From the NCBI RefSeq assembly GCF_019970065.1, contig NZ_JAHXYH010000003.1:124001-188000 (forward strand): a DNA stretch of 64,000 bases, given 5' to 3'. Source of the stretch: Chryseobacterium sp. OSA05B (GTDB lineage: Bacteria > Bacteroidota > Bacteroidia > Flavobacteriales > Weeksellaceae). Shown in pieces: positions 34,254-44,458 of this stretch (positions are counted from its first letter, which is position 1; the number at the start of each line of letters is the position of its first letter). Position numbers and translations under genes: made by a program. The notes beneath the pieces were generated by a model. That model saw only the letters and a program-made list of their open reading frames with translations. It was not told where the DNA came from and searched no databases.

Positions 34254-36137
34254 ATGAACTTAGATCAAAATATATACTCCAAAGAATCTGTAAAGGCAAG
34301 AATGCTTCAGAACGCCACCAAAGTGTGGGGACTGAAAAGCCCGCAATCTCTGGACCCTTTTGTAAAACTACTGATAGACGCATTCAGTACGGAAGTCTTC
34401 AAAGCCAATAACGAGATTCAGACCGTCAACGCACGTATCCTCGAGAAACTGGCCAAACTTCTGACACCGTCCATTTATACCCATCCGATTCCAGCTCATG
34501 CGGTGGCTTTTACGCTGCCTTATGATTCTTCTGAAGTGCTGTTGGAACATACGGAATTCTTTTTCCGTAAGCAAATGACCTCCACAGTGAAATCAGAATC
34601 GGACAAACAGCTGAATATTCCTTTTACACCGGTAGGAAATGTAAGGATCAATAAAGTACAGACTGCCGTAATGTTTGTAGGAAATACCTGCTACAGCGTA
34701 GACGACAGACTTAATAAAATTCCCGTAGCCAGATTTCAGGGAAAACCTGAAGATTACAGAAAAATTACCATCGGAGTGGATGTCAGCAGATATGTGAGCG
34801 AGAATTTCCCTAAATATTTAAGCGTATTCTGCTCCAACCCGGCTTTTGAGCATATGGATTTTGTGTACAAACTTCTTCCTTATATTACGGTGACGAGCAA
34901 CGGGAATCCTTTATTTGTAAGGGAGGGACTTAGCTATCTGAGCAATAATCAGCCTGAAGGATATGAACAGATGTTCAGGGAACAATCTATCCGAAATAAG
35001 GCCATTGAAGATATTAAAAGCATTTACCGCCATAAATTCATAGAAATCACCGGACTTTCAAGCAGTCTTTTCTCAGAGCCTGGAAAATTACCGCAGAATC
35101 TGGATTTTCTGGAAGGAAAAGAGGAAATCAGGAAACAGATCGGAGACAAGCGTTATCTGTGGCTTACTTTCGAATTCCCACCGCAGTTTTCTGCTGAGAT
35201 CCTGGATAATTTCTCATTTGTGATGAATGCTTTCCCGGTCTACAACAGAGGCTGGAAGAAAACGGAATACAGTCTGGATATCATGGGTAACAATATTCCT
35301 CTGGTTACAGACGAAGGCGAGCATTTCCTTTATGTAGATGAAGTTCAGGACGGAGACGGAAGAAAATATACAGAAATTCCTTTTACCCCTGCAGATGATC
35401 TTAAAAAAGGTCTGTATACGGTAAGAAAAGGAGGCATGGAGCGTTTTACCAACAGAAATGCTGTAGATATGATCGCGAATGTACTGGAATTGACCAGAGA
35501 TGAGATCGCTGCATTTTCACTTTTAAACAGAGATAATGTTAAAGGGGTTCTGAGCGAAATGTCTGACAAAATGAAGACGATGGTACAAAAGGTGAACAAT
35601 GCCAAAAGAAATATCAGACAGGAACTTAATTACGTCATTATGGAACCTGTAGAGAAAACAGACCATACGTATGCTTCTTTCTGGGTGACACACTGTAATC
35701 TGGCCAATCATATGCGTCCGGGAACTGAGCTTTCTAATCAACTGAAATCGCAGACCGTGGTGCTTCTTACAGAAACCATTGGAGGTGCGGAAGAACAGAA
35801 AGGGACAGACAGTATTCAGGCTTATAAATATGCCTTAACCACAAGAGACAAGATCATTTCCCTGGAAGACGTTAAAAACTACTGCAGAATGATCCTTAAA
35901 GATGAGGTGAAGGAAGTAAGGGTAAGAAGAGGAACCATGATCAGTAACCGTCCTAAAGAAGGCTTTGTAAGAACCGTTGAAGTTGAGATTATTCCACAGA
36001 ACTATTCCTTTTACGGAAGAGCCTACTGGGAAAATATGGCCAATATCCTCAGAAATCAGATCATTTCAAAAGCTATTGACGGGATCGAATATGTAGTAAA
36101 GATAAGCAATGAAGACATCGACCTTGAAGAAATATAA
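34254..36137 (+). CDS. tssF: Type VI secretion baseplate subunit TssF
   Basis: This 627-residue protein matches TssF, the gp6-like baseplate wedge component. The N-terminal signature is SLDPFVKLLIDAFSTEV followed by LEKLAKLLTPSIYTHPIPAH. Late signatures include YKYALTTRDKIISLEDVKNYC and VEVEIIPQNYSF. It would assemble with TssE, TssG and TssK at the cytoplasmic face of the inner membrane. No tssG follows. The next gene, 18 bases downstream, is a lipoprotein. The length is normal for T6SSiii TssF. Confidence 0.87.
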   Translation: MNLDQNIYSKESVKARMLQNATKVWGLKSPQSLDPFVKLLIDAFSTEVFKANNEIQTVNARILEKLAKLLTPSIYTHPIPAHAVAFTLPYDSSEVLLEHTEFFFRKQMTSTVKSESDKQLNIPFTPVGNVRINKVQTAVMFVGNTCYSVDDRLNKIPVARFQGKPEDYRKITIGVDVSRYVSENFPKYLSVFCSNPAFEHMDFVYKLLPYITVTSNGNPLFVREGLSYLSNNQPEGYEQMFREQSIRNKAIEDIKSIYRHKFIEITGLSSSLFSEPGKLPQNLDFLEGKEEIRKQIGDKRYLWLTFEFPPQFSAEILDNFSFVMNAFPVYNRGWKKTEYSLDIMGNNIPLVTDEGEHFLYVDEVQDGDGRKYTEIPFTPADDLKKGLYTVRKGGMERFTNRNAVDMIANVLELTRDEIAAFSLLNRDNVKGVLSEMSDKMKTMVQKVNNAKRNIRQELNYVIMEPVEKTDHTYASFWVTHCNLANHMRPGTELSNQLKSQTVVLLTETIGGAEEQKGTDSIQAYKYALTTRDKIISLEDVKNYCRMILKDEVKEVRVRRGTMISNRPKEGFVRTVEVEIIPQNYSFYGRAYWENMANILRNQIISKAIDGIEYVVKISNEDIDLEEI

Positions 36138-36155
36138 CCAAACAAACTATAAAAT

Positions 36156-37088
36156 ATGAGAAAAATTATCGTACTTGCTATGGCGCTGACCTTTACATCG
36201 GTGAGTGTCATCAGCTGTAAAAAAGACGTCAGTAAACTGGGTAAATCTGTTTTGAATCTTGGAGGGGCGGATGATGCCAATGCCATCATTGATTTTAACA
36301 ACAACTTTTTAGATTCATATAAGAGTACATCCAGACATATCGAAAGCATCCTTAAATATGCTGATGCCGCCGCTGCAAAAGCAAAAGGAGAGAACGTAAT
36401 GATTATGCCTATTGTGATCAGCTCGATGGATTATTCATTCGGAAAGATCAAAGAAGTGCCGTCAGGATTTGGAAAAGACAAAGCAGCTATAGAAGCAGAC
36501 TTTAATGCCTATAAAACCAAAAAGGAAAATATAGAGAAAAAGTTTGAAGAGCTTAAATCTTATATGACTTCTGAAGACTATAAAGATGATAAGGGTGCAA
36601 AAGCGGATGCCATCACAAAAGAAATTGAAACCGAGGCGCAGGCTTTATTTATTTCCGGAGAAAATGTGGTAGCCAAGATCAAGCCGGGAACAGATGCTGC
36701 AGAAGAAGTAATTCTGAAAGATCATCCGATGAAAGAGTATATCATCTCTTCAAAGAGTGTAATGAATTCTCTGGATGCTAATATTGATCTTCTGGACAAG
36801 CAGTATTCAGGAAAGTTCAACGAAGCGGAAGCCCAGAAAAAGTATGATGAACTTGCGAAGACAGTAGAAGCGAATTCCAAATTAGATTTCAATGTCAAAG
36901 ATGCACAGTATTCTTATAAAAAATCACAGTTTGAAAGCTTCAATAAAACGGCTTCAGGCTTTTTGGATACCTACAGAAAACTGATCCGTAATGCTAAAGG
37001 GACCGGGAAAATTTCCGACAGTGATATCCAGCAGATTGATTCTTCTTATGAGTCTGTATTGAATTCATACAATTCATTTGTGAAATAA
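36156..37088 (+). CDS. DUF3829-like lipoprotein in the T6SS operon
   Basis: This 310-residue lipoprotein has a lipobox ending V-I-S-C at residue 21. The mature part is almost entirely alpha-helical and Lys/Glu/Ala rich, with no cysteines after the lipid anchor, and resembles DUF3829. It begins 18 bases after tssF, so it belongs to the same transcript. A role as an envelope subunit of the T6SSiii membrane complex is inferred from position; similarity to a named Tss lipoprotein was not established. The operon ends at a terminator. Confidence 0.75.
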   Translation: MRKIIVLAMALTFTSVSVISCKKDVSKLGKSVLNLGGADDANAIIDFNNNFLDSYKSTSRHIESILKYADAAAAKAKGENVMIMPIVISSMDYSFGKIKEVPSGFGKDKAAIEADFNAYKTKKENIEKKFEELKSYMTSEDYKDDKGAKADAITKEIETEAQALFISGENVVAKIKPGTDAAEEVILKDHPMKEYIISSKSVMNSLDANIDLLDKQYSGKFNEAEAQKKYDELAKTVEANSKLDFNVKDAQYSYKKSQFESFNKTASGFLDTYRKLIRNAKGTGKISDSDIQQIDSSYESVLNSYNSFVK

Positions 37089-37109
37089 GGATTAGAATAT
37101 AATTTATAG

Positions 37110-37142
37110 AAAAAAGACTGATACATGGTGTCAGTCTTTTTT
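37110..37142. terminator. Terminator between convergent genes
   Basis: A perfect 12-bp stem (AAAAAAGACTGA with TCAGTCTTTTTT), extended by further pairs, has A and T runs on both sides and can work in both directions. Confidence 0.85.
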
Positions 37143-37188
37143 GTTGTCTTTTTATCTGTAAAAATAATTTAAACGCGGTCTAATGTAT

Positions 37189-39009
37189 TCAGCTCAGTTG
37201 TTGTATCAAAAGGTCCAGACTGTCCTCTTTTTCCAGATTTAATTTTTGTTTTATCCGGTATCTGGCCATGATAATGCTTTTAGGATCTACACCCAGACGG
37301 GTAGCAATTTCTTTATTGGAAAATCCCATCAGTATATAGGTGCAATGCTTCAGATCCAGCCGGGTAAGCTTATTGTTTGCCTGTTGCTGTAACCGGTTAA
37401 AAAATTCCGGGTGTATATTTGTCAGGCTGGCTTTTGCGTGCTCAAAATCTTCATCCATCCGTTGGTCTTCTTTTAATATGCGTTCCATTTGGTTTTTAAA
37501 CATTCCGTTTTCTGATGGATTGGCTAATTTGTCCCGCATCGTCTGCAAAAGTTCGTTTTTTTGTTCCACCTGTAAGTTGCCAGCCAGCAGTTCTTTTTGT
37601 AATTTCTCCTGTCTTTCCTCCAAAAGTTCCTGCTCAGCCTTTAAACGGGCAGCTTCCTCAGTTCGCAGTTTCTGTTGCTGGATAGATGATTTTAATCTGA
37701 AATGATAAGATCGGAAAAGAAATACAAGTGCCAGCAGACCGGCTATGATCAGACCGATAGAAATAAAATTAAGTTTTCGGTTAAAAGTAGCCCGTTCCTG
37801 TAGGGTTTCAAGTTCTTTTTCCTTTTTTTCTGCTTCATACTGCACTTCAAGTTTTTGGGTTATAGAAAGTTTTGCAGCATTGTACGATTCCTGTTCATAC
37901 TGCATATACTTTTTATAATATTCTAATGCTTTTATCTTGTTACCGCTTTTCTCTGCTACAGTGGCCAGTCCTTTCATCATGGAAGCTTTCACCGCGGTAC
38001 TTCCGCCTGCACTGCTTTCTACTTCAGCGAAGCCGGCCAGGAAGAGCCTTTCTGCTTCTGCATAATTACCGTCCGCTATAGCATATTCGCTTAATATCCC
38101 ATAACAGTTGGCGATCACTTCTTCATGTCTGAATTTCCGGGCAATGGTCAAAGCCTGATTAATGTATTTTTCGGCACTATCTTTATACTCTTTGGGAAAG
38201 AACTCCCAATACATATTGGCTATATTTAAAGCCGCTGCCGCTATATTGATATGGTTAACGATCCGCTTTGGCTGTGCTTGGGAAAGCTGCAGTACCTGCT
38301 GATTGTAGTAAATGGCAGAATCCAGAAGCTTTTTTTGTGAAGGATCTTTTCTGAAGCTTTGCAAAAATGAAGACCCCATAGCAAGGTAGGCATTGCAGAT
38401 GATATCCGGATCCCGAGATTGGTTAGCCCGTTGCAGACTAAGCCGGGTGTATTTCTTTAATTTTTCAGGATCTTTCAAATCGGCATAAATACTCGCTAAA
38501 TAATGATAGACAAGACTTTCATAAGCATATGCTTTCTGACCCTCCAGCAGTTGCAGAGATTTAAACAGACTGGCCGATGCTTTAGACGTATTGTTTACCG
38601 TGTATTCAAGCCATCCTTTTCTCAGCCACACATAGCCGTTCACTACTTTGTTGGTAGATTTTTCGGTATATATTAAAGCGTTGTCAATATTTTTTTGAGC
38701 AAGGATCAGACTGTCCCTCTGGACGTTCAGATAAGTTAAGGTAGCTAAAGCAAAAGCACTGTATTGTCCGTCAGGAAGCTTGTGTCCTAATTTTAATGCC
38801 TCGTTGGCTGCACTTAAAGCTGCCGGCATGTCCGTTTCGTAAAGGTTACGGCCAAGATGTGAAAGGGCCATTGCTCTTTTTTCAGGTTTCAGTTCGGGGG
38901 TACGAAGCAGACTTTTCAAAGAATCAACCATGATGGACTGTGAGCGGGCCTTATCAAGCCCGGTGAAAAGTAAGATCAGAATAATTATGAACTTAATATG
39001 ATACTTCAT
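37189..39009 (-). CDS. TPR-containing membrane sensor with C-terminal LuxR-type HTH
   Basis: This 606-residue protein has a signal peptide, then tetratricopeptide-like repeats (about 30-395) predicted to be periplasmic. One transmembrane helix (about 413-431) and a Gln/Glu-rich coiled coil (440-500) follow, and then a C-terminal helix-turn-helix of the LuxR type (about 545-600: LTRLDLKHCTYILMGFSNK and EIATRLGVDPKSI). This TPR-TM-HTH layout is common in Bacteroidota and probably links an envelope signal directly to transcription. Its targets are unknown. It is convergent with the T6SS fragment and divergent from two lipoprotein genes. Confidence 0.85.
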   Translation of the reverse strand: MKYHIKFIIILILLFTGLDKARSQSIMVDSLKSLLRTPELKPEKRAMALSHLGRNLYETDMPAALSAANEALKLGHKLPDGQYSAFALATLTYLNVQRDSLILAQKNIDNALIYTEKSTNKVVNGYVWLRKGWLEYTVNNTSKASASLFKSLQLLEGQKAYAYESLVYHYLASIYADLKDPEKLKKYTRLSLQRANQSRDPDIICNAYLAMGSSFLQSFRKDPSQKKLLDSAIYYNQQVLQLSQAQPKRIVNHINIAAAALNIANMYWEFFPKEYKDSAEKYINQALTIARKFRHEEVIANCYGILSEYAIADGNYAEAERLFLAGFAEVESSAGGSTAVKASMMKGLATVAEKSGNKIKALEYYKKYMQYEQESYNAAKLSITQKLEVQYEAEKKEKELETLQERATFNRKLNFISIGLIIAGLLALVFLFRSYHFRLKSSIQQQKLRTEEAARLKAEQELLEERQEKLQKELLAGNLQVEQKNELLQTMRDKLANPSENGMFKNQMERILKEDQRMDEDFEHAKASLTNIHPEFFNRLQQQANNKLTRLDLKHCTYILMGFSNKEIATRLGVDPKSIIMARYRIKQKLNLEKEDSLDLLIQQLS

Positions 39010-39328
39010 AATATGCTATTATAATGTGTCAGGGATTCTGAATAGGGAAGTTGTTGAGGTTAAAAAACACCAGGTCTTTACCTTTCAGCCTCCAGTCTAT
39101 TAATTTTAATACTGAATACAACAAAAATACAATTTGTTCATTGATAAAGGACATGTTTTATGGTCTGAAATATACTGAATCATAGATGAAAAATAGTGCA
39201 GTATATGCTTTATAAACTGTTTTTCTGTCGTTGTAGATGTTTTGTATATCCTTTTTTATTGGAAAATGTATGAATCGGACTGCACCTTTGTAATAGAAAT
39301 GATATGATCTATTTTAAATCTTAACATT
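39010..39328. other. Divergent intergenic region
   Basis: This 319-base AT-rich stretch lies between the TPR/LuxR regulator and the first lipoprotein gene, so it should hold promoters for both. A CACCTTTG box near 39283 is a weak match to TAnnTTTG. No hairpin or long repeat stands out. Confidence 0.4.
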
Positions 39329-39742
39329 ATGAAAAAAGCAATATTAATCCTGCTTACAATACTATCAGTCATTATTGCAGCAGGCTGTTCCAAAGATGAT
39401 AATGATCCTTCAGAAGCGCCCGTAAAGGAAAGAATACTGGGTAAGTGGAAATTCATTTCGGTAGTAACCGAAAACACAGTGCTTTCGGAGCCAACTGAAA
39501 CTACAACGGAATATGGCGTGGAAGGAGATTACTTTGATTTTCGTTCAGATGGAAACATCTATTATGTTTTAGGAGGAGATACTGAGGAGATAGCGCCTTA
39601 CAGTATCGAAAACGAGACCACACTTAAGATTGAGAATGATGCTTTTACCATTAAAGAACTTACCCAGCACAAACTGGCTTTTCAGTTTGTAAAAGTAAAT
39701 GCCAATTATACAAGGAAACAAGCCTATAACCTGAGTAAATAA
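39329..39742 (+). CDS. Lipocalin-like lipoprotein (paralogue 1)
   Basis: This 137-residue lipoprotein has a lipobox ending A-A-G-C at residue 20. The mature part begins with the lipocalin-like stretch ILGKWKFISV, then short beta strands up to the end. It is probably a small beta-barrel lipoprotein of the lipocalin_5/DUF-type often found in Flavobacteriia. It resembles the following gene in length, lipobox and ILGKW/ILGHW motif, so both are duplicates. Function is unknown. Confidence 0.75.
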   Translation: MKKAILILLTILSVIIAAGCSKDDNDPSEAPVKERILGKWKFISVVTENTVLSEPTETTTEYGVEGDYFDFRSDGNIYYVLGGDTEEIAPYSIENETTLKIENDAFTIKELTQHKLAFQFVKVNANYTRKQAYNLSK

Positions 39743-39767
39743 CTAGGAATCCATAAAAGAAATACAT

Positions 39768-40193
39768 ATGAAAACAAATAAATTCTTACCCATACTCATC
39801 TTGTTAATAATAACTTTAATAAGTACTTCCGGATGCCATAAAAGCAGTTCCGAAGATGATGAAAATGATGCCATAACGGTGATGCAGCAAAAAATTCTGG
39901 GTCACTGGAATTTAGTAAAATTTATAGAAGAGACAAGAGTAGGCAACCAGCCTCCTGAAATCATCAACAATGATCCACAGAATATTTATTTTGAGTTTTT
40001 TTCCAACGGAAAAGTAAAAACAAATGCTGAAGGGGAAGAAGAATATTCTTATGAAGTGAAGGCCAACAACACGATGATTTTATGGCAAAAGGAACAACAA
40101 ATTCTGGAACTGACCCAAAACAAGTTTACTTTCAGCAATACGGCTACCGAAGGGAATACGACTTACAAACAAACCTATTTCTTAACCCGCTAA
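39768..40193 (+). CDS. Lipocalin-like lipoprotein (paralogue 2)
   Basis: This 141-residue lipoprotein has a lipobox ending T-S-G-C at residue 23 and an acidic linker. The mature motif ILGHWNLVKF is the counterpart of ILGKWKFISV in the preceding gene. The end NTTYKQTYFLTR also parallels NYTRKQAYNLSK in paralogue 1, so the pair arose by tandem duplication and diverged. It starts 25 bases after paralogue 1 and is probably co-transcribed. Its role is unknown. Confidence 0.75.
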   Translation: MKTNKFLPILILLIITLISTSGCHKSSSEDDENDAITVMQQKILGHWNLVKFIEETRVGNQPPEIINNDPQNIYFEFFSNGKVKTNAEGEEEYSYEVKANNTMILWQKEQQILELTQNKFTFSNTATEGNTTYKQTYFLTR

Positions 40194-40414
40194 AAAAACT
40201 GTTTTTTAGAAATTATTGAAGATATGTTCAATCAGTTCAAAAATAATCATGAAGCAATGCAGACCATTTGATAATGAAATCGAACAAACAAAATAACCAC
40301 TCTGCATATCCCTTATACACGCCATTCAATGAGATAGATATTCTAACTTAAAAATTTAACTAAAATTAAACTCTAATAAAAACTTTCCGGTTCATACAAT
40401 TCCATAAAATTCCG

Positions 40415-40422
40415 TAATTTTG
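40415..40422 (+). promoter_or_regulatory. Predicted -7 box of uvrA
   Basis: TAATTTTG matches TAnnTTTG, 35 bases before the uvrA ATG. No SOS-box-like palindrome was recognised next to it. Confidence 0.5.
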
Positions 40423-40457
40423 CACATCGTGATTTTCAGGCAGAGTCACTTCAAATT

Positions 40458-43289
40458 ATGAGCAAATCAACAGAATATATAGAAGTTTACGGAGCACGTG
40501 AACACAACCTTAAAAATATTAATGTTAAGATCCCGCGAAACGAACTGGTAGTGATTACCGGACTTTCCGGAAGCGGAAAATCTTCTTTGGCTTTTGATAC
40601 GATCTTTGCCGAAGGACAGCGCCGTTATATTGAAACATTTTCAGCATATGCCCGCCAGTTTTTAGGCGGTCTGGAGCGTCCTGACGTAGATAAGATCGAA
40701 GGACTTTCTCCTGTAATTGCCATAGAGCAGAAAACAACCAATAAAAACCCACGTTCCACGGTAGGAACCGTTACTGAGCTTTATGATTACCTGCGTCTTT
40801 TATATGCAAGAGTTTCTGATGCTTACTCTCTGTCTACAGGGAAAAGATTGGTAAGCTACACGGAAGACCAGATCCTTGATACCATCAAGGAAAATTATAA
40901 AGGTGAAAAAATAATGCTGATGGCCCCGGTGGTACGTTCCAGAAAGGGACATTACCATGAGCTTTTCGTGCAGATGGCGAAGAAAGGCTACGGCCAGGCA
41001 AGAATAGACGGTGAACTTCAGGATATTGAATACGATCTGAAACTTGACCGTTACAAAACACACGATATCGACATTGTTATCGACCGTTGGATCATCGGGG
41101 AGAATGCTTCTGAAACCAGAATGGAGAAATCCTTGCGCACCGCTATGGAAATGGGCGAGGGGATCATCGGAATCCAGAAACTGGGGAGTACAGACATCGA
41201 ATACTTTTCGAAAAACCTGATGGATGCTGAAACAGGACATTCATTAGCGCTTCCGGAACCGAATACATTCTCTTTCAACTCTCCGAAAGGAAGCTGTCCG
41301 GACTGTAAAGGATTGGGAACCATTAAAAAAATTAATACAGATTATTTTATTGAGAACCCTAAACTTTCTATTAATCAGGGAGGATTATTACCATTGGAAG
41401 ATATTAAATCCAACAAATGGATCCTGTCTCAGATTAAAAATATCCTTGAGATTTTCGGGCTGGGAATGGCGACACCCATGCAGGATATTCCTGAAGAGGC
41501 TCTGGATTACATCTACAACGGATGTCACAAAGAATTTAACAAAGACCTGAAATACGCAGGGATTACTAAAAAAATAAAAATAAGTTTCGATGGTCTGATC
41601 ACTTTTATGGAAGAGATCATCGACGAAAGAGAATCTTATGAAGCAGTTCTGCTGGAAAGACACTTCACCACTGAAGAAACCTGCCCGGAATGTGGCGGAA
41701 CCCGTCTTCAGCCGGCAAGTTTAAGCTTTAAGATCGACGGAATGAATATCGCTGAGGTGAATGCTTTAAGCTTATCTGATTTAAAAGAATGGCTGTCAGA
41801 CATTAAAGATAAGTTCTCAGAGAAAAATAAAATCATCGCCTACGAAATCTTAAAAGAAATCGAAACAAGACTTCAGTTCCTGCTGGATGTAGGTTTGGAC
41901 TATCTGAGTTTAAGCAGAAGCTCGAAAACACTTTCTGGTGGCGAATCTCAAAGGATCCGTCTTGCTACACAGATCGGGTCACAGCTTGTGAATGTTCTGT
42001 ATATTCTGGATGAACCTAGTATCGGACTTCACCAGAGAGATAATGAAAGACTGATCAGTTCATTAAAGAACCTTAGAGACATCGGAAACTCCGTGATCGT
42101 TGTAGAGCACGACAAAGATATGATCCTGGAAGCTGATGAGGTATTGGATATCGGTCCGAGAGCCGGAAAATTCGGAGGAGAAATATTGTGGCAGGGAAAA
42201 CCGAAAGATCTGCTAAAGGCGGATACAATCACCGCACAATACATCAACGGAAAAAGGAAAATTGAAGTTCCCGCAGAAAGAAGAGCTGGAAACGGTAAAA
42301 GCATTCTGCTAAAGGGAGCTACAGGAAATAACCTTAAAAATGTAACGCTAGATATTCCATTAGGAAAACTGGTGGTGGTAACGGGAATTTCAGGAAGCGG
42401 AAAATCTTCTCTGATCAACGGAACTTTATACCCGATCCTTAACAAACATTTTTACAGAGCTGTTCAGGAACCTCTTCCATATAAGAAGATAGAAGGACTG
42501 GATCATATCGATAAAATTGTAGATGTAGACCAGACTCCGATCGGAAGAACACCGCGTTCAAATCCTGCGACATATACGGGAATGTTTACAGATATCAGAA
42601 ATCTTTTTGCGGAACTTCCGGAAAGTAAAATCCGTGGATACAAGCCGGGAAGATTCTCATTCAACGTAAAAGGCGGAAGATGCGAAACCTGCCAGGGTGG
42701 AGGATTGAAAGTGATTGAAATGAATTTCCTTCCGGATGTTTATGTTCACTGTGAGACGTGCAACGGAAAACGTTTCAACAGAGAAACTCTTGAAGTGCGT
42801 TATAAAGGAAAATCCATCTCCGATGTCCTGGATATGACGATTGATGAAGCCGTAGACTTCTTCCAGCCGATTCCTAAGATTTTTGCTAAGGTGAAAACAC
42901 TTCAGGATGTAGGATTGGGGTACATTACGCTTGGGCAGCAGTCGACAACCCTTTCAGGAGGGGAGGCACAGCGTATCAAGCTTGCTACGGAACTTTCAAA
43001 AAGACAGACCGGAAATACGCTTTATATTTTAGATGAACCTACCACCGGACTTCACTTTGAAGATGTAAAGATCCTGATGGAAGCCATCAATCAACTGGTA
43101 GAACTTGGAAATTCATTCATTATCATCGAGCATAATATGGATGTGATCAAATTAGCCGACCATATCATCGACGTAGGACCGGAAGGCGGAAAGCACGGCG
43201 GACAGATCGTAGCTCAGGGAACTCCTGAAGAGATTGTAAAGTCTAAGAAGAGTTTAACCGGGAAGTTTTTGAAAAGAGAACTGGAATAA
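40458..43289 (+). CDS. uvrA: Excinuclease ABC subunit A
   Basis: This 943-residue ATP-binding protein finds DNA lesions in nucleotide excision repair and loads UvrB. Both ABC halves are intact: Walker [17 protein letters not shown] (about 32-47) and [13 protein letters not shown] (about 644-656), signatures [12 protein letters not shown] and [12 protein letters not shown], and Walker [13 protein letters not shown] and [12 protein letters not shown]. Zinc-finger cysteines occur in [17 protein letters not shown] and [17 protein letters not shown]. Length is typical. It has its own promoter box and terminator. Confidence 0.97.
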   Translation: MSKSTEYIEVYGAREHNLKNINVKIPRNELVVITGLSGSGKSSLAFDTIFAEGQRRYIETFSAYARQFLGGLERPDVDKIEGLSPVIAIEQKTTNKNPRSTVGTVTELYDYLRLLYARVSDAYSLSTGKRLVSYTEDQILDTIKENYKGEKIMLMAPVVRSRKGHYHELFVQMAKKGYGQARIDGELQDIEYDLKLDRYKTHDIDIVIDRWIIGENASETRMEKSLRTAMEMGEGIIGIQKLGSTDIEYFSKNLMDAETGHSLALPEPNTFSFNSPKGSCPDCKGLGTIKKINTDYFIENPKLSINQGGLLPLEDIKSNKWILSQIKNILEIFGLGMATPMQDIPEEALDYIYNGCHKEFNKDLKYAGITKKIKISFDGLITFMEEIIDERESYEAVLLERHFTTEETCPECGGTRLQPASLSFKIDGMNIAEVNALSLSDLKEWLSDIKDKFSEKNKIIAYEILKEIETRLQFLLDVGLDYLSLSRSSKTLSGGESQRIRLATQIGSQLVNVLYILDEPSIGLHQRDNERLISSLKNLRDIGNSVIVVEHDKDMILEADEVLDIGPRAGKFGGEILWQGKPKDLLKADTITAQYINGKRKIEVPAERRAGNGKSILLKGATGNNLKNVTLDIPLGKLVVVTGISGSGKSSLINGTLYPILNKHFYRAVQEPLPYKKIEGLDHIDKIVDVDQTPIGRTPRSNPATYTGMFTDIRNLFAELPESKIRGYKPGRFSFNVKGGRCETCQGGGLKVIEMNFLPDVYVHCETCNGKRFNRETLEVRYKGKSISDVLDMTIDEAVDFFQPIPKIFAKVKTLQDVGLGYITLGQQSTTLSGGEAQRIKLATELSKRQTGNTLYILDEPTTGLHFEDVKILMEAINQLVELGNSFIIIEHNMDVIKLADHIIDVGPEGGKHGGQIVAQGTPEEIVKSKKSLTGKFLKRELE

Positions 43290-43311
43290 GAAAATATCTA
43301 TTTAATTATAT

Positions 43312-43345
43312 AAAAGAATTTGTGAAAGCAGATTCTTTTTTTTTA
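43312..43345. terminator. Rho-independent terminator of uvrA
   Basis: An 11-bp stem (AAAAGAATTTG with CAGATTCTTTT, one G-U pair) around the loop TGAAAG is followed by a T-run, which reaches the stop codon of the minus-strand gene at 43343. Confidence 0.82.
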
Positions 43346-43723
43346 TTTCCCTCTCATTTCACTATAAATACTTTCAAGCCTTACCCAATAATCCTCCTGC
43401 ATCCACCCATATTTCTTATAACTAATTCGGATCATCAAATTTTTAAATCTGTTTTTGGTTTCAAGATGAGATGTAATAGCTTCAATCAGCCATTTTTCAT
43501 TAAAGCAGGCCCATTCACCTGCAGGCTGAAGCAGATTGGACTGAAGAACCGGAAAAACCTCATAGGTATTAATGGTTTTCACGTCTTCAAAAGTATACGG
43601 GCTTTCCAGAATTGTTTTTGCAATATATCGGAAATCGGAATCCTGAAGCTCCGTATCCAGATAAAAATCAGAAAGAGCGATCCATACAGGAGTTCGCTCT
43701 TTAATACTCAAAGGTTTTAGCAT
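43343..43723 (-). CDS. DUF7079-like hypothetical protein
   Basis: This 126-residue cytosolic protein begins with LSIKERTPVWIALSDFYLDTEL, shown here by its key residues: E-R-x-P-V-W-x-A-L-S and L-D-T-E-L. The same pattern starts the DUF7079 family, small proteins often next to immunity or toxin genes. No catalytic residues are apparent. It reads away from the papain-like gene, 44 bases downstream of it on the same strand, so the two may be co-transcribed as effector and immunity-like partner (inference). Confidence 0.65.
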   Translation of the reverse strand: MLKPLSIKERTPVWIALSDFYLDTELQDSDFRYIAKTILESPYTFEDVKTINTYEVFPVLQSNLLQPAGEWACFNEKWLIEAITSHLETKNRFKNLMIRISYKKYGWMQEDYWVRLESIYSEMRGK

Positions 43724-43767
43724 TATACTTTTTTTGAATAATGAAAATCTTATGGGATTGCGGGATC

Positions 43768-44253
43768 CTACAATGGAGAGATGTAAACCTCTATTTTGGT
43801 TCCGTCGTAATTAAAAGTTCCATCAGAATTACGCTTGCCCAGGACCCATTTCATATCAACAGGCACCGACCATGCTGTTCCTAATGAGAATCCATTCACA
43901 GATCTGATCTCAGAACCGCTTCCGGTAGTAATCGCTGAGTGAAACCAGGTCTTGTCTCTTACTCTGTAAAAACCGATGGCCTTTCCTTTGGGAATAACAG
44001 AATATCCATTCCATTTTTCTCCTCCGGCATAATCGAACTTATTAAGCCATCCCTGTGCATAGTATTGTACAAGTTCAGAAGGAGATATCGCGGCGCCTCT
44101 CATGTATAAAGCATAAGCTACCACATCATGACATATTCCTTTGTTGTAACTGCCCATATCGTCCTGACCGGAAAGAAGACCGTTAGAAATCTGTGTCTTT
44201 TTTATGGGATCCAGTTGGCCTGCATGAGCTCCTTTTGCTGTTATAATTTCCAT
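43768..44253 (-). CDS. Papain-like (NlpC/P60- or CHAP-like) protein, putative
   Basis: This 161-residue protein has no signal peptide. A cysteine at residue 41 in KGICHDVVAYALYM starts a predicted helix, and a histidine at 105 lies in KTWFHSAITTGSG after the strand GKAIGFYR. This order (Cys at a helix start, then a strand-borne His) is that of papain-like hydrolases and amidases, and N120 could complete the triad. Peptidoglycan or peptide cleavage is possible but not shown. It is transcribed divergently from the GG-leader peptide gene 205 bases away. Function is inferred only. Confidence 0.5.
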   Translation of the reverse strand: MEIITAKGAHAGQLDPIKKTQISNGLLSGQDDMGSYNKGICHDVVAYALYMRGAAISPSELVQYYAQGWLNKFDYAGGEKWNGYSVIPKGKAIGFYRVRDKTWFHSAITTGSGSEIRSVNGFSLGTAWSVPVDMKWVLGKRNSDGTFNYDGTKIEVYISPL

Positions 44254-44458
44254 ATTTTTAATTGTTTTGGTGTATGTTTTTGGCTTATTGAAAGATACGC
44301 ATTAAATATTAAACAGTATTTCCCTGGTGGTAGATTTATTTTTGTTTTAGCATAAACATTTCTGAATGATCTATAAATAATGAAAAATTTAAATATTAAA
44401 CTGTAATAAAAAGATGATAAATTCGTTATAAATTCACCAAACATAAAATTAAAACGAT

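Noticed and set aside
43322..43720. 132-codon + strand open reading frame opposite the DUF7079-like gene
   Set aside because: It starts inside the uvrA terminator region and is the mirror of a conserved minus-strand gene; the encoded sequence lacks protein-like features.
44254..44458. Search for a peptide exporter or second peptide gene next to the GG-leader gene
   Set aside because: The 205-base divergent region has no further reading frame with a GG leader, and no C39-type ABC transporter is in the window.
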